From an uncultured Eubacterium sp. (GTDB taxonomy: Bacteria > Bacillota > Clostridia > Lachnospirales > Lachnospiraceae), in contig CAMDYG010000001.1 in assembly GCA_945910225.1 (NCBI GenBank), positions 1 through 64,000 on the forward strand: a DNA stretch of 64,000 nt, read 5' to 3'. The notes beneath the pieces were generated by a model. That model saw only the letters and a list, made by a program, of their open reading frames with translations, made no database searches and was not told the DNA's origin. Both the position numbers and the translations under genes were made by a program. Positions 56,629 through 63,970 of this stretch are shown piece after piece; the first letter of the stretch is position 1, and every line of letters starts with the position of its first letter.

Positions 56629-57033
56629 ATGAACCGATTCAGACAGAGTTTTTCAAGATTTATGTATGGAAGATATGGTATGGACCAGCTTTCCAGACTA
56701 TTATCATATGTAGTTCTTGCGTTAATAATACTTACATTCTTTCTTAAGAACAGTTTATTATATACTGTAGCACTTTTGGGGCTTGTTTTAATATATTTCA
56801 GAATGTTTTCAAGAAATATTTCAAGGAGAAGCGCTGAGAATGAGAAGTACATGAGATTTCATTATAAGTGCATGGGAAGATTCAATAAAGTAAGAGCAAG
56901 AATTAAGGATAGTAAGACACATAGAATATTTAAGTGTCCGAGCTGTGGGCAGAAGATAAGAGTTCCTAAGGGAAAGGGACGAATAAGTATCAAATGTCCA
57001 AAATGCAGAATAGAATTTATTAAGAAGACATGA
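56629..57033 (+). CDS. Membrane protein with C-terminal zinc ribbon
   Basis: The 134-residue protein has two hydrophobic helices (LLSYVVLALIILTFFL; LLYTVALLGLVLIYFRMF), a basic linker, and a zinc ribbon CPSCGQ ... KCPKCRIEF with four Cys. No named family is recognised. The start at 56629 is chosen because AAAGGGA precedes it. The ribbon is on the cytoplasmic side if the positive-inside rule holds. It lies 106 bases after the phosphoesterase gene and ends at a terminator. Confidence 0.75.
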   Translation: MNRFRQSFSRFMYGRYGMDQLSRLLSYVVLALIILTFFLKNSLLYTVALLGLVLIYFRMFSRNISRRSAENEKYMRFHYKCMGRFNKVRARIKDSKTHRIFKCPSCGQKIRVPKGKGRISIKCPKCRIEFIKKT

Positions 57034-57037
57034 TATC

Positions 57038-57079
57038 AGACTGTCAGTCGTCATAAGTATGGCGATTGGCAGTCTTTTA
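57038..57079 (+). terminator. Terminator after the zinc-ribbon gene
   Basis: AGACTGTCAGTCGTCAT pairs with ATGGCGATTGGCAGTCT (several G-U pairs) around a 4-nt loop, followed by a short T run. Confidence 0.8.
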
Positions 57080-57127
57080 TATTATCTGCAGCATAGATAT
57101 TGATTAAAGAATATATAAGGGCAGAAT

Positions 57128-58828
57128 ATGAATCCAAGGATTGAAAATCTGTTGCAGATAAGTGTGCAGGCTGATGAAGTAAGAGACAGTATTCCTGATA
57201 TGAAAGCAGGATATAACAGTCAGGGGAGAACGTGGGAGGTAATTGTCAAGGCAACGGAATCTTTGCAGGAGATAAAAGGAAAATATGGAAATGCTGTATT
57301 TACAGAACTTCTGTGTGGATACTGGATAATTACGGCGTCGATTGAGGATATAGAACGACTTGCAAATGAACCGGATGTTATATTTATAGAAAAACCAAAA
57401 GCATTATATCTTGAGTTGTTTGCTGCAAAATCCGAAGCATGTGTCAACACTGCTAAATCTCCAGCAACTTCATATGGAGGGGTAGCAGGCAGAGGAGTAC
57501 TGGTTGCAATAATAGATTCAGGGATTGATATATCCGACAGGGAATTTCTTAATGTTAACGGAACAACGAGAATCAGGAATCTGTGGGATCAGGGGACAGG
57601 GATTGTCTATTCGCAGGACGAAATTAATGGAATATTAGAGGAAAACAGGCAGCTAAGAAGCAGATATCTTCCGGCGGCAGATAATACCGGACATGGAAAT
57701 GCTGTGGCAGTAATTGCATGTGGTAACAGCGGGGTAGCTTCAGAATCTGATATTATTGTTGTTAAGCTGGACAATGCCGATGGAGATTCATTTGTAAGAA
57801 CGACACAGCTTATGCGGGGACTTGATTATTGCATAAGAAAGGCAATTGAATATAAACAGCCTATAGCGGTAAATATAAGCTATGGAGGAACATATGGTAA
57901 TCACGAAGGTAACTCTGTGTTTGAAATGTTTATAGATGATTGCTGTGGAGTATACAAATGCAGTGTATGTATTGGGGCTGGTAATGAGGGCGAGGGAAGA
58001 ACACATTTTTCAGGGAAACTTGATGCCGGAAATATCCAGTATGCCGAACTTGCGATAGGAGACTATGAACCACAGATAAGTATCCAGATATGGAAAAGAG
58101 CAATTGATGATGTATTAATAGAATTAATTTCGCCTACAGGACAGGTGATAGTTATTAGTGACAGGAATGCTGGTGTAGTAAAGAACCAGATAGGAGAAAT
58201 AAACATAGTATCAAGAGCATTTGGTCCGGGTCCATTCTATATGGAGGAGGAGATATATGTAGCTATGGCTGCCACAAATGGATATATTACAGCAGGGATA
58301 TGGAAATTAAGATTTCTGCCATTAAATATACTTGATGGACAGTTCAATATGTGGCTTCCACCTGTATCTACATTAAGTAATTCTACTGGATTCTTAAAAC
58401 CTTCTCCAGAGTATACATACACAATTCCTTCGACATCAAGAAGAGCGATATGTGTAGGAGCTAATGGAAGATATCCGGGAAGTGTGGCAACATTTTCGGG
58501 AAGAGGGATTAATGTTAAGAGCGGGCTTATATTATATGCCAAACCGGATATAACAGCACCAGGTGTTAATATAAGCATTCCGGGAGTAACGGAAAGATAT
58601 GTTACAGGCACTTCATTTGCAGCGCCTATGGTAACAGGAGCGGCAGCTATGCTTATGGAATGGGGGATTGTGAAAGGAAATGACCCCTATATGTATGGAG
58701 AGAAGATAAAAGCATACCTGATAGAAGGAGCAACCAGAATTGGCAATGTATGGCCAGACTCGGCAAGAGGATGGGGAGAATTATGTGTTGCATCAAGTGT
58801 TCCGGCAATTAATGCATTTAGTACTTGA
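57128..58828 (+). CDS. Subtilisin-like S8 peptidase, Csp-like, no signal peptide
   Basis: The catalytic triad is complete: Asp130 in VAIIDSGID, His189 in DNTGHGNAVA and Ser496 in TGTSFAAPMVTGAA, with the oxyanion Asn in IGAGNEGEG. An N-terminal prodomain-like segment (about 1-100) and a beta insertion (about 300-430) between His and Ser match the Csp-type peptidases of Clostridia. It has no signal peptide, so it acts inside the cell or is released in another way. Csp proteins process germination proteins in sporeformers; no spore gene lies nearby. It has its own AAGGG-type site and no close partner. Confidence 0.9.
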   Translation: MNPRIENLLQISVQADEVRDSIPDMKAGYNSQGRTWEVIVKATESLQEIKGKYGNAVFTELLCGYWIITASIEDIERLANEPDVIFIEKPKALYLELFAAKSEACVNTAKSPATSYGGVAGRGVLVAIIDSGIDISDREFLNVNGTTRIRNLWDQGTGIVYSQDEINGILEENRQLRSRYLPAADNTGHGNAVAVIACGNSGVASESDIIVVKLDNADGDSFVRTTQLMRGLDYCIRKAIEYKQPIAVNISYGGTYGNHEGNSVFEMFIDDCCGVYKCSVCIGAGNEGEGRTHFSGKLDAGNIQYAELAIGDYEPQISIQIWKRAIDDVLIELISPTGQVIVISDRNAGVVKNQIGEINIVSRAFGPGPFYMEEEIYVAMAATNGYITAGIWKLRFLPLNILDGQFNMWLPPVSTLSNSTGFLKPSPEYTYTIPSTSRRAICVGANGRYPGSVATFSGRGINVKSGLILYAKPDITAPGVNISIPGVTERYVTGTSFAAPMVTGAAAMLMEWGIVKGNDPYMYGEKIKAYLIEGATRIGNVWPDSARGWGELCVASSVPAINAFST

Positions 58829-58854
58829 AAAATATATAAAAATTGTGGTAAAGT
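58825..58854 (+). promoter_or_regulatory. Promoter of the Rrf2 gene
   Basis: TTGAAA overlaps the peptidase stop and is 18 bases from TAAAGT with an extended -10 (TGG). The start codon is 49 bases downstream. Confidence 0.5.
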
Positions 58855-58902
58855 ATGTTTAACATATAAATATTGTGTGTTTATAGAAATGAGGTTATAT
58901 AT

Positions 58903-59334
58903 ATGAAGATTTCAACAAAGGGAAGATATGCACTCAGAGTCATGATTGACCTTGCAGAACATAATACAGGAGAATATATTCCGCTTATGGATATTGCCAA
59001 GAGACAGGATATTTCAGAGAAGTACCTTGAGGCAATTGTTGCAACATTAAGCAAGAATGATTTCCTTATATCATTAAGAGGAAAGGGCGGCGGATACAAG
59101 CTCGCACGTAATCCGGAGGACTATTCTGTACTTAGCATACTCCTTGTAACAGAAGGTTCACTTGCGCCGGTTGCATGTCTTGAAAAGAAGCCTAACAGAT
59201 GTCCTAAAGTTGCAGAGTGTAAGACATTACAGATGTGGGAAAATTTTGAGAAGCTTGTTAATGATTACTTTGGTAATATTACGATAGCAGATCTGGTCAA
59301 TTCTAATGTAGGAATAGACAGCTACATTATTTAA
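58903..59334 (+). CDS. Rrf2-family transcriptional regulator with three cysteines
   Basis: The N-terminus MKISTKGRYALRVMIDLAEH, then DIAKRQDISEKYLEAIVATL and SLRGKGGGYKLARNPEDYSV, is the Rrf2 winged helix. Three Cys occur in VACLEKKPNRCPKVAECKTL, in the place where IscR and related proteins bind a Fe-S cluster; CymR-type cysteine regulators lack such a set. The length is 143 residues from 58903 (GAGG upstream). It is directly upstream of a sulfur-assimilation operon and probably controls it in response to Fe-S status or sulfide. Inference from position. Confidence 0.9.
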   Translation: MKISTKGRYALRVMIDLAEHNTGEYIPLMDIAKRQDISEKYLEAIVATLSKNDFLISLRGKGGGYKLARNPEDYSVLSILLVTEGSLAPVACLEKKPNRCPKVAECKTLQMWENFEKLVNDYFGNITIADLVNSNVGIDSYII

Positions 59335-59386
59335 TGAGCGTTAGTGAGGGGAACATGTATGCGTGTTCATCCCGAACAGCGAATGG

Positions 59387-59419
59387 CTGCCTGATAATTT
59401 TCAGGCAGTTATATTTTTT
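59387..59419 (+). terminator. Terminator of the Rrf2 gene
   Basis: CTGCCTGA pairs perfectly with TCAGGCAG around a 6-nt loop; a T-rich stretch with six T follows. Confidence 0.82.
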
Positions 59420-59427
59420 CTTAAATA

Positions 59428-59485
59428 ACCTATTGACATACTAGGTAAAAATGTTTAATATATGGACAGTTCAATAAATATTGAA
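59428..59485 (+). promoter_or_regulatory. Promoter and two palindromic operators of the MetY/sulfur-carrier operon
   Basis: TTGACA (59433-59438) and TAATAT (59456-59461) are 17 bases apart. The -35 lies inside an inverted repeat ACCTA-N9-TAGGT (59428-59446). A second perfect palindrome, TTCAATAAATATTGAA (59470-59485), lies around or just past the transcription start. The adjacent Rrf2 regulator is the best candidate ligand for the first site; the second may be for another regulator. Confidence 0.7.
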
Positions 59486-59521
59486 TGTTCATCGCATAAC
59501 AGATGAAAGGATGAGGGATAT

Positions 59522-60754
59522 ATGAGTGGTTTTAACACATCACTGCTGCATGAAGGCGTTGACGATTATCCTAATGGAGCAACACTTGTTCCGATATATC
59601 AGTCAAGCGCATTTAAGCATGAGAGTGCAGAGGAACTGGAGAGAATATTTGACAACAAGGCGATGGGATTCTCATATACGAGAATTAACAATCCGACTAT
59701 AGAAGCATTTGAAAAGAGAATTACCAAGTTAGAAAAGGGATTTTCAAGCGTAGCATGCTCTTCCGGTATGGCGGCAATATTTAATGCCATTGCCAATATC
59801 GTAAGGCAGGGAGATGAGGTTGTTGCTTCATGTGGATTATATGGCGGAACAGTTGAACTGTTTGAGGATCTGGAAAGCTTTGGTGTTACAGTTAAATATG
59901 TAGCTGATATTAAGCCTGAATGCTTTGAGGAGCTTATAACAGATAAGACAAGAGTTGTATTTGCAGAGACAATCGGTAATCCTAAGCTTGATGTAACAGA
60001 TATCAAGGCAGTAGCGGATGTTGCACATGCACATGGAATTCCACTTATAGTTGATAATACGGTATCAACTCCATATCTTATACAACCTATAACGCTTGGA
60101 GCTGATGTGGTAGTTAATTCATCATCAAAGTACATTAATGGAAGCAGTGATGCGATAAGTGGAATACTTACTTTTAATGGAAAGTTCAAGTTTGATAAAG
60201 AAAAGTATCCTGGACTTAAACCATATTTGAAATTCGGTCCAATGGCATATATAATTAAACTTCGTAACGGATTATTCAGAAACACAGGTGGATGTCTTTC
60301 ACCACAGAATGCATTTCTTAATAATCTGGGACTTGAGACATTAGGGCTTAGAATGGAGAGACACTGTTCTAATGCGTATGAGCTTGCCAGATACTTAGAC
60401 ACATTTGAAGGAATTACAGTTAATTATCCGGGACTTGAGAGCAGTCCATACCATGAAGTAGCTGATAAGCAGTTTACCAAAGGTTATGGTGCGATAATAA
60501 CATTCAGGGTTGGAAGCAAGAAAAGAGCATTTAAGATAATTAATGCATTAAAGATTCCTAATATTGTTTCTAACATAGGAGATACCAAGACACTGGTTAT
60601 CCATCCTGCTTCAACGATTGCACTTCATCTAAGTGACAAGGATAAGGAAGCTTCGGGAGTGTATGACGATCTGATAAGAGTCAGTGTAGGAATAGAGGAT
60701 ATAGATGATCTTAAGGAAGACTTCGGGGCAGCCTTAGAGTCTACTGATAATTAA
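59522..60754 (+). CDS. metY: O-acetylhomoserine sulfhydrylase (MetY-type)
   Basis: A 410-residue PLP enzyme of the Cys/Met metabolism family. Motifs: FSYTRINNPTIEAFEKRI, ACSSGMAAIFNAIANI, LPLIVDNTVSTPYLIQP-type sequence and the PLP lysine in VNSSSKYINGSSDAISG. It lacks the short loop pattern of cystathionine gamma-synthase. It makes homocysteine from O-acetylhomoserine and a sulfur donor. In this operon the donor may be the thiocarboxylate of the small ThiS-like protein rather than free sulfide, as in Wolinella. Start has AAAGGATGAGGG upstream. Confidence 0.9.
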   Translation: MSGFNTSLLHEGVDDYPNGATLVPIYQSSAFKHESAEELERIFDNKAMGFSYTRINNPTIEAFEKRITKLEKGFSSVACSSGMAAIFNAIANIVRQGDEVVASCGLYGGTVELFEDLESFGVTVKYVADIKPECFEELITDKTRVVFAETIGNPKLDVTDIKAVADVAHAHGIPLIVDNTVSTPYLIQPITLGADVVVNSSSKYINGSSDAISGILTFNGKFKFDKEKYPGLKPYLKFGPMAYIIKLRNGLFRNTGGCLSPQNAFLNNLGLETLGLRMERHCSNAYELARYLDTFEGITVNYPGLESSPYHEVADKQFTKGYGAIITFRVGSKKRAFKIINALKIPNIVSNIGDTKTLVIHPASTIALHLSDKDKEASGVYDDLIRVSVGIEDIDDLKEDFGAALESTDN

Positions 60755-60782
60755 TAGTGCAAGGCACAGAAATTAGGATATT

Positions 60783-61649
60783 ATGGCAGAGAAAGTTGAT
60801 TATGGAACACTTAAGAAGGGCGGATTCATGAGACAGAAGCAGAAGAATAACTTCTCACTTCGTCTTGCAGTTGTAGGAGGATATCTTACAGCCGAGAATC
60901 TTACCAAGATTGCTGAAGTTGCAGAAAAATATGGAGACGGACATGTTCATCTTACATCAAGACAGGGTGTTGAGATTCCATTTATTAAACTTAAAGATAT
61001 AGATGCTGTTAAGGAAGAACTTGCAGAGGGCGGCTGCAGACCAGGTGTGTGTGGTCCGAGAGTCCGTACAGTCACAGCCTGTCAGGGCAATACAATATGT
61101 CCTAGCGGTAATATAGATTCATATGACATTGCAGTTAAGTTAGACGAAAGATATTTCGGAAGAGAGCTTCCACACAAGTTCAAGTTCGGTGTTACAGGAT
61201 GTCAGAACAACTGTCTTAAGGCAGAGGAGAATGATGTTGGTATCAAGGGTGCTGTTGATGTTAAGTGGATTGGAGACAAATGTATTGGCTGTGGCGTATG
61301 TGAGAAAGCCTGTCGTACAGGAGCAATCACAATGAAGGATGGCAAGGTTGCAGTTGATTATGACAAATGTAATTATTGTGGCAGATGTGCTAAATCCTGT
61401 CCAACAGATGCGTGGGACGCACCTTCTGCATATATCATTTCATTTGCAGGAACATTTGGTAATTCTATAAGCAGGGGTGAATCATCACTTCCGCTTATCA
61501 GAAGTGAAGAACAGTTATTCCGTGTCTGCGATGCGGCAATACAGTTCTTTGCAGACAACGCAAAGCCAAGTGAAAGATTTAAGTTCACACTCGACAGAGT
61601 TGGAAGAGAAGAATTCTATAAGAAGATTAAGGAGGCATACAATGGCTGA
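60783..61649 (+). CDS. Sulfite/nitrite reductase-like siroheme 4Fe-4S protein with two ferredoxin clusters
   Basis: The N-terminal ferredoxin-like half domain (residues about 15-80, LTSRQGVEIPFIKL) leads into the siroheme-4Fe-4S site: TACQGNTICPSG (CX5C) and TGCQNNCLKAEE (CX3C). A bacterial ferredoxin insert follows with CIGCGVCEKAC and CNYCGRCAKSC, giving two more clusters. At 288 residues it is short like AsrC, the siroheme subunit of anaerobic sulfite reductase. It probably reduces sulfite to sulfide for the sulfur carrier. The stop overlaps the start of the TusA-like gene by eight bases. Electron donor genes are not in the window. Confidence 0.9.
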   Translation: MAEKVDYGTLKKGGFMRQKQKNNFSLRLAVVGGYLTAENLTKIAEVAEKYGDGHVHLTSRQGVEIPFIKLKDIDAVKEELAEGGCRPGVCGPRVRTVTACQGNTICPSGNIDSYDIAVKLDERYFGRELPHKFKFGVTGCQNNCLKAEENDVGIKGAVDVKWIGDKCIGCGVCEKACRTGAITMKDGKVAVDYDKCNYCGRCAKSCPTDAWDAPSAYIISFAGTFGNSISRGESSLPLIRSEEQLFRVCDAAIQFFADNAKPSERFKFTLDRVGREEFYKKIKEAYNG

Positions 61650-61893
61650 TTTTGAAATTGATGATACAGTAGATATTACTGACGTGGTTTGCCCAACAAC
61701 ATTTGTTAAGGCAAAGGTAGCACTTGAGGAATTAGATGACGGACAGATTCTTGCGGTCAGAATGAATGATGGTGAGCCTGTTCAGAATGTTCCAAGAAGT
61801 ATTAAGGAAGAGGGACATCAGATATTAAAGCTTACAGCTAATGAAGATGGTACATATACTCTTATTGTAAGGAAGGTAGAAGACGAGGATTAA
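61642..61893 (+). CDS. TusA-like sulfur-carrier protein
   Basis: This 83-residue protein has the TusA/SirA pattern: ITDVVCPTTFVKAKVALEEL, LAVRMNDGEPVQNVPRSIKEEGHQI. The Cys of the CP motif would carry a persulfide. The usual CPxP is CPTT here. GGAGG lies seven bases before the ATG, inside the sulfite reductase gene, whose last eight bases it overlaps. It could deliver sulfur to the ThiS-like carrier or to MetY. This partner is not part of the Wolinella gene set as I know it. Confidence 0.85.
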   Translation: MADFEIDDTVDITDVVCPTTFVKAKVALEELDDGQILAVRMNDGEPVQNVPRSIKEEGHQILKLTANEDGTYTLIVRKVEDED

Positions 61894-61907
61894 GGAAAGG
61901 AGGGCTT

Positions 61908-62225
61908 ATGGCAGCCAGAGCTAATACAGATAATTTTGAAGAACTGGTTCTTAAGTCAGAACTTCCGGTTCTTGTAGATTTTTATTCAGATTCATGTATT
62001 CCATGCAAGATGATGGCAGGGGTTGTAGGAGACATTGAAGATGATTACGAAGGAAAGCTTAATGTTTACAAGGTAAATGTTAACTTTGATGAATCGCTTG
62101 CTTCTAAATATGAAGTATTGGCAGCACCTACATTTGTTGCACTCAACAAAGGTGCTGAGACAGGCAGAATTGCAGGAAAGACAACTAAGGATGCACTGCT
62201 TGGATTATTTGAAGGATTAGTATAA
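61908..62225 (+). CDS. Thioredoxin-like protein with CIPC active site
   Basis: A 105-residue thioredoxin fold: VLVDFYSDSCIPCKMMAGVV with the CxxC pair reading CIPC instead of CGPC, and the cis-proline in LAAPTFVALNKG. The Ile in place of Gly would shift the redox potential relative to standard thioredoxin. Its placement between the TusA-like and ThiS-like genes suggests it reduces a disulfide or persulfide in this pathway. AAAGGAGGG lies a few bases before the ATG. Confidence 0.9.
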   Translation: MAARANTDNFEELVLKSELPVLVDFYSDSCIPCKMMAGVVGDIEDDYEGKLNVYKVNVNFDESLASKYEVLAAPTFVALNKGAETGRIAGKTTKDALLGLFEGLV

Positions 62226-62268
62226 TAAACGGCGCAAGAAATGAGATTTAATTAAAGGGAGGAATGTT

Positions 62269-62478
62269 ATGAAGATTACAGTTGCAGGAAACAAGAAGGA
62301 ATATGAAGATGGAATTACAGTAGCAGAGCTTATTGTTAAGGAGAATGTTGAGAATCCAGAGTATGTAACAGTTACTGTTAATGATGATTTTGTTGAGAGA
62401 GACGATTTCGAGACAACAAAGTTAAATGAAGGCGATGCAGTTGAGTTCTTATATTTCATGGGAGGAGGAGCGTACTAA
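62269..62478 (+). CDS. ThiS/HcyS-like sulfur-carrier protein ending in GGG-Ala-Tyr
   Basis: The 69-residue beta-grasp protein (MKITVAGNKKEYEDGITVAEL, VTVTVNDDFVERDDFETTKL, LNEGDAVEFLYFMGGGAY) matches ThiS/MoaD carriers, whose C-terminal Gly-Gly is adenylated and turned into a thiocarboxylate. Here two residues, Ala68-Tyr69, follow three glycines (65-67). A protease must remove them, as HcyD does for the terminal Ala of Wolinella HcyS and Mec+ for CysO. A JAMM protease is encoded 1.1 kb downstream. The stop shares one base with the start of the ThiF-like gene. GGGAGG precedes the ATG. Confidence 0.85.
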   Translation: MKITVAGNKKEYEDGITVAELIVKENVENPEYVTVTVNDDFVERDDFETTKLNEGDAVEFLYFMGGGAY

Positions 62479-63284
62479 TGGCGTTTACTAATGAACAGCT
62501 TGAAAGGTATTCGCGCCACATTATCTTAAAGGAAGTTGGAGCTAAAGGACAGAAGAAGCTTCTTAATGCGAGCGTGCTTATAATCGGTGCAGGTGGACTT
62601 GGTGCTCCTGCAGCTATGTATCTGGCAGCAGCCGGAGTTGGAACAATTGGTATTGTTGATGCTGATGAAGTTGATTTATCTAATCTTCAGAGACAGATCA
62701 TCCATTCAACAGCAGATATTGGTAAGGCTAAAGTTAAATCTGCTAAAGAAACAATGGAAGCAATCAATCCTGATGTAACAGTTAAGACTTACAGAGAATT
62801 CGTTACATCTGAGAATGTTATGGATCTTATCAAGGATTATGATTTTATCATTGATGGAACAGATAATTTCCCTGCAAAGTTCCTTATTAATGACGCATGT
62901 GTTATGGCTGGAAAGCCTTTCTCTCATGCCGGTATCATAAGATTCAAGGGTCAGCTTATGACTTATGTACCAGGAGAAGGACCATGTTACAGATGTGTAT
63001 TTAAGAATCCACCACCAAAGGACGCAGTTCCTACATGTAAGCAGGCAGGCGTTATCGGAGCAATGGGTGGTGTTATTGGAAGCCTTCAGGCAATGGAAGC
63101 TATCAAGTACATCATTGGTAAGGGAGATCTTCTTACAGGAAGACTTCTTACATATGATGCATTGAAGATGGAATTCCATACAATTAAGCTTCCAAAGGAT
63201 CATCATTGTGCTATATGTGGCGATAATCCTACAATTCATGAGCTTATTGATTATGAACAGGCTGAATGTGATATGCATATGTAG
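62478..63284 (+). CDS. ThiF/MoeB-like carrier-activating enzyme (HcyF-like)
   Basis: The E1-like fold has the ATP-binding GAGGLGAPAAMYLAAAGVG, VDLSNLQRQIIHSTADIG and DGTDNFPAKFLINDAC. Zinc-binding Cys pairs are CYRC and CAICG. Residues TCKQAGVIGAMGGVIGSLQAMEAIK are also conserved. It should adenylate the C-terminal glycine of the trimmed sulfur carrier for attack by sulfide or a persulfide. There is no C-terminal rhodanese domain, so the sulfur comes from other proteins of the operon. Length 268 residues. Its start overlaps the carrier stop by one base. Confidence 0.92.
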   Translation: MAFTNEQLERYSRHIILKEVGAKGQKKLLNASVLIIGAGGLGAPAAMYLAAAGVGTIGIVDADEVDLSNLQRQIIHSTADIGKAKVKSAKETMEAINPDVTVKTYREFVTSENVMDLIKDYDFIIDGTDNFPAKFLINDACVMAGKPFSHAGIIRFKGQLMTYVPGEGPCYRCVFKNPPPKDAVPTCKQAGVIGAMGGVIGSLQAMEAIKYIIGKGDLLTGRLLTYDALKMEFHTIKLPKDHHCAICGDNPTIHELIDYEQAECDMHM

Positions 63285-63483
63285 GAGAAAATATATGTGA
63301 TGGCAGAATAATGGGATAATCATGTGCAGGCACGCTTTCGCTACTATCTGAATCTTTGATTCAGATTTAGTTCCCAGCGGTACTAAGCTCGCCAATGCCT
63401 TCGGCTTTAGCTTGCTAAGTGCCGGTGACTCCAAAGTGCGCTGCACATGGTTATCTCATTATTCTGCTTATATATGTTTTCTC
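63285..63483. repeat. Structured 199-bp inverted-repeat element between carrier-activating and protease genes
   Basis: A 27-base left arm (63303-63329, GCAGAATAATGGGATAATC...) pairs with the right arm (63441-63467) at 25 of 27 positions, the other two as G-U. Outer GAGAAAA (63285-63291) pairs with TTTTCTC (63477-63483). The inside is richer in G and C than its surroundings and holds a perfect hairpin ATCTGAATC-TTT-GATTCAGAT (63347-63367). It could be a MITE-type element or a folded RNA. No protein frame fits. It begins right after the preceding stop codon. Confidence 0.75.
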
Positions 63484-63553
63484 TTCCGGTGCGTGTGCGC
63501 GTAGCTTACGCTGGATAAGTATGAAAGTGATAATTTTGTTTTGGAGGACAGGT

Positions 63554-63970
63554 ATGGTTATACGAATTAAAAAGCTGGATTATGATTCAATTGTACGTTA
63601 TTGCTTAGATGGGCTTCCTAATGAATCTTGTGGGCTTATTGCGGGATTTGTTGATGGGGATGTTAAGTCTGTTGAGAAGGTGTATTTTCTTAATAATCTT
63701 GACCATAATAATGTGCATTTTACTATGGATCCTAAAGAACAGTTTGCAGCAGTCAAGGATGCAAGAAGTCTTGGTTTAACTATGCTTGGCAATTTTCATT
63801 CTCATCCGGAGACTCCGTCAAGACCTTCTGAGGAAGATAAAAGACTGGCATATGATTCGACAGCAGTATATATGATTATGTCACTTATGGATAATGACAA
63901 TCCTGTGTTTAAGGCATTTGGCGTTGATAAGGACAAGAATGTTACTGAGCATGTGTTGGAAATTGTATAA
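63554..63970 (+). CDS. JAMM/Mov34 metalloprotease (HcyD/Mec+-like)
   Basis: The 138-residue protein carries the complete JAMM zinc motif: Glu24 in NESCGLIAG, then His82-x-His84 in FHSHPETPSR, Ser92 and Asp95. Bacterial stand-alone members cut the tail of ThiS-like carriers or release amino acids from them. Here it should remove Ala-Tyr from the carrier and later free homocysteine. The ATG at 63554 has GGAGG six bases upstream; the frame extends upstream into the inverted-repeat element without support. It lies last in the visible operon and the window ends shortly after. Confidence 0.9.
   Translation: MVIRIKKLDYDSIVRYCLDGLPNESCGLIAGFVDGDVKSVEKVYFLNNLDHNNVHFTMDPKEQFAAVKDARSLGLTMLGNFHSHPETPSRPSEEDKRLAYDSTAVYMIMSLMDNDNPVFKAFGVDKDKNVTEHVLEIV

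Noticed and set aside
59599..60402. 267-codon minus-strand frame under metY
   Set aside because: Antisense shadow of a conserved PLP enzyme gene.
62706..63446. 246-codon minus-strand frame spanning the ThiF-like gene and inverted repeat
   Set aside because: Composition is Cys/His/Ile-rich noise; the sense strand encodes a clear ThiF-family enzyme.
63419..63553. N-terminal extension of the JAMM protease
   Set aside because: It reads through the inverted-repeat element; GGAGG just before 63554 and family length support the shorter protein.
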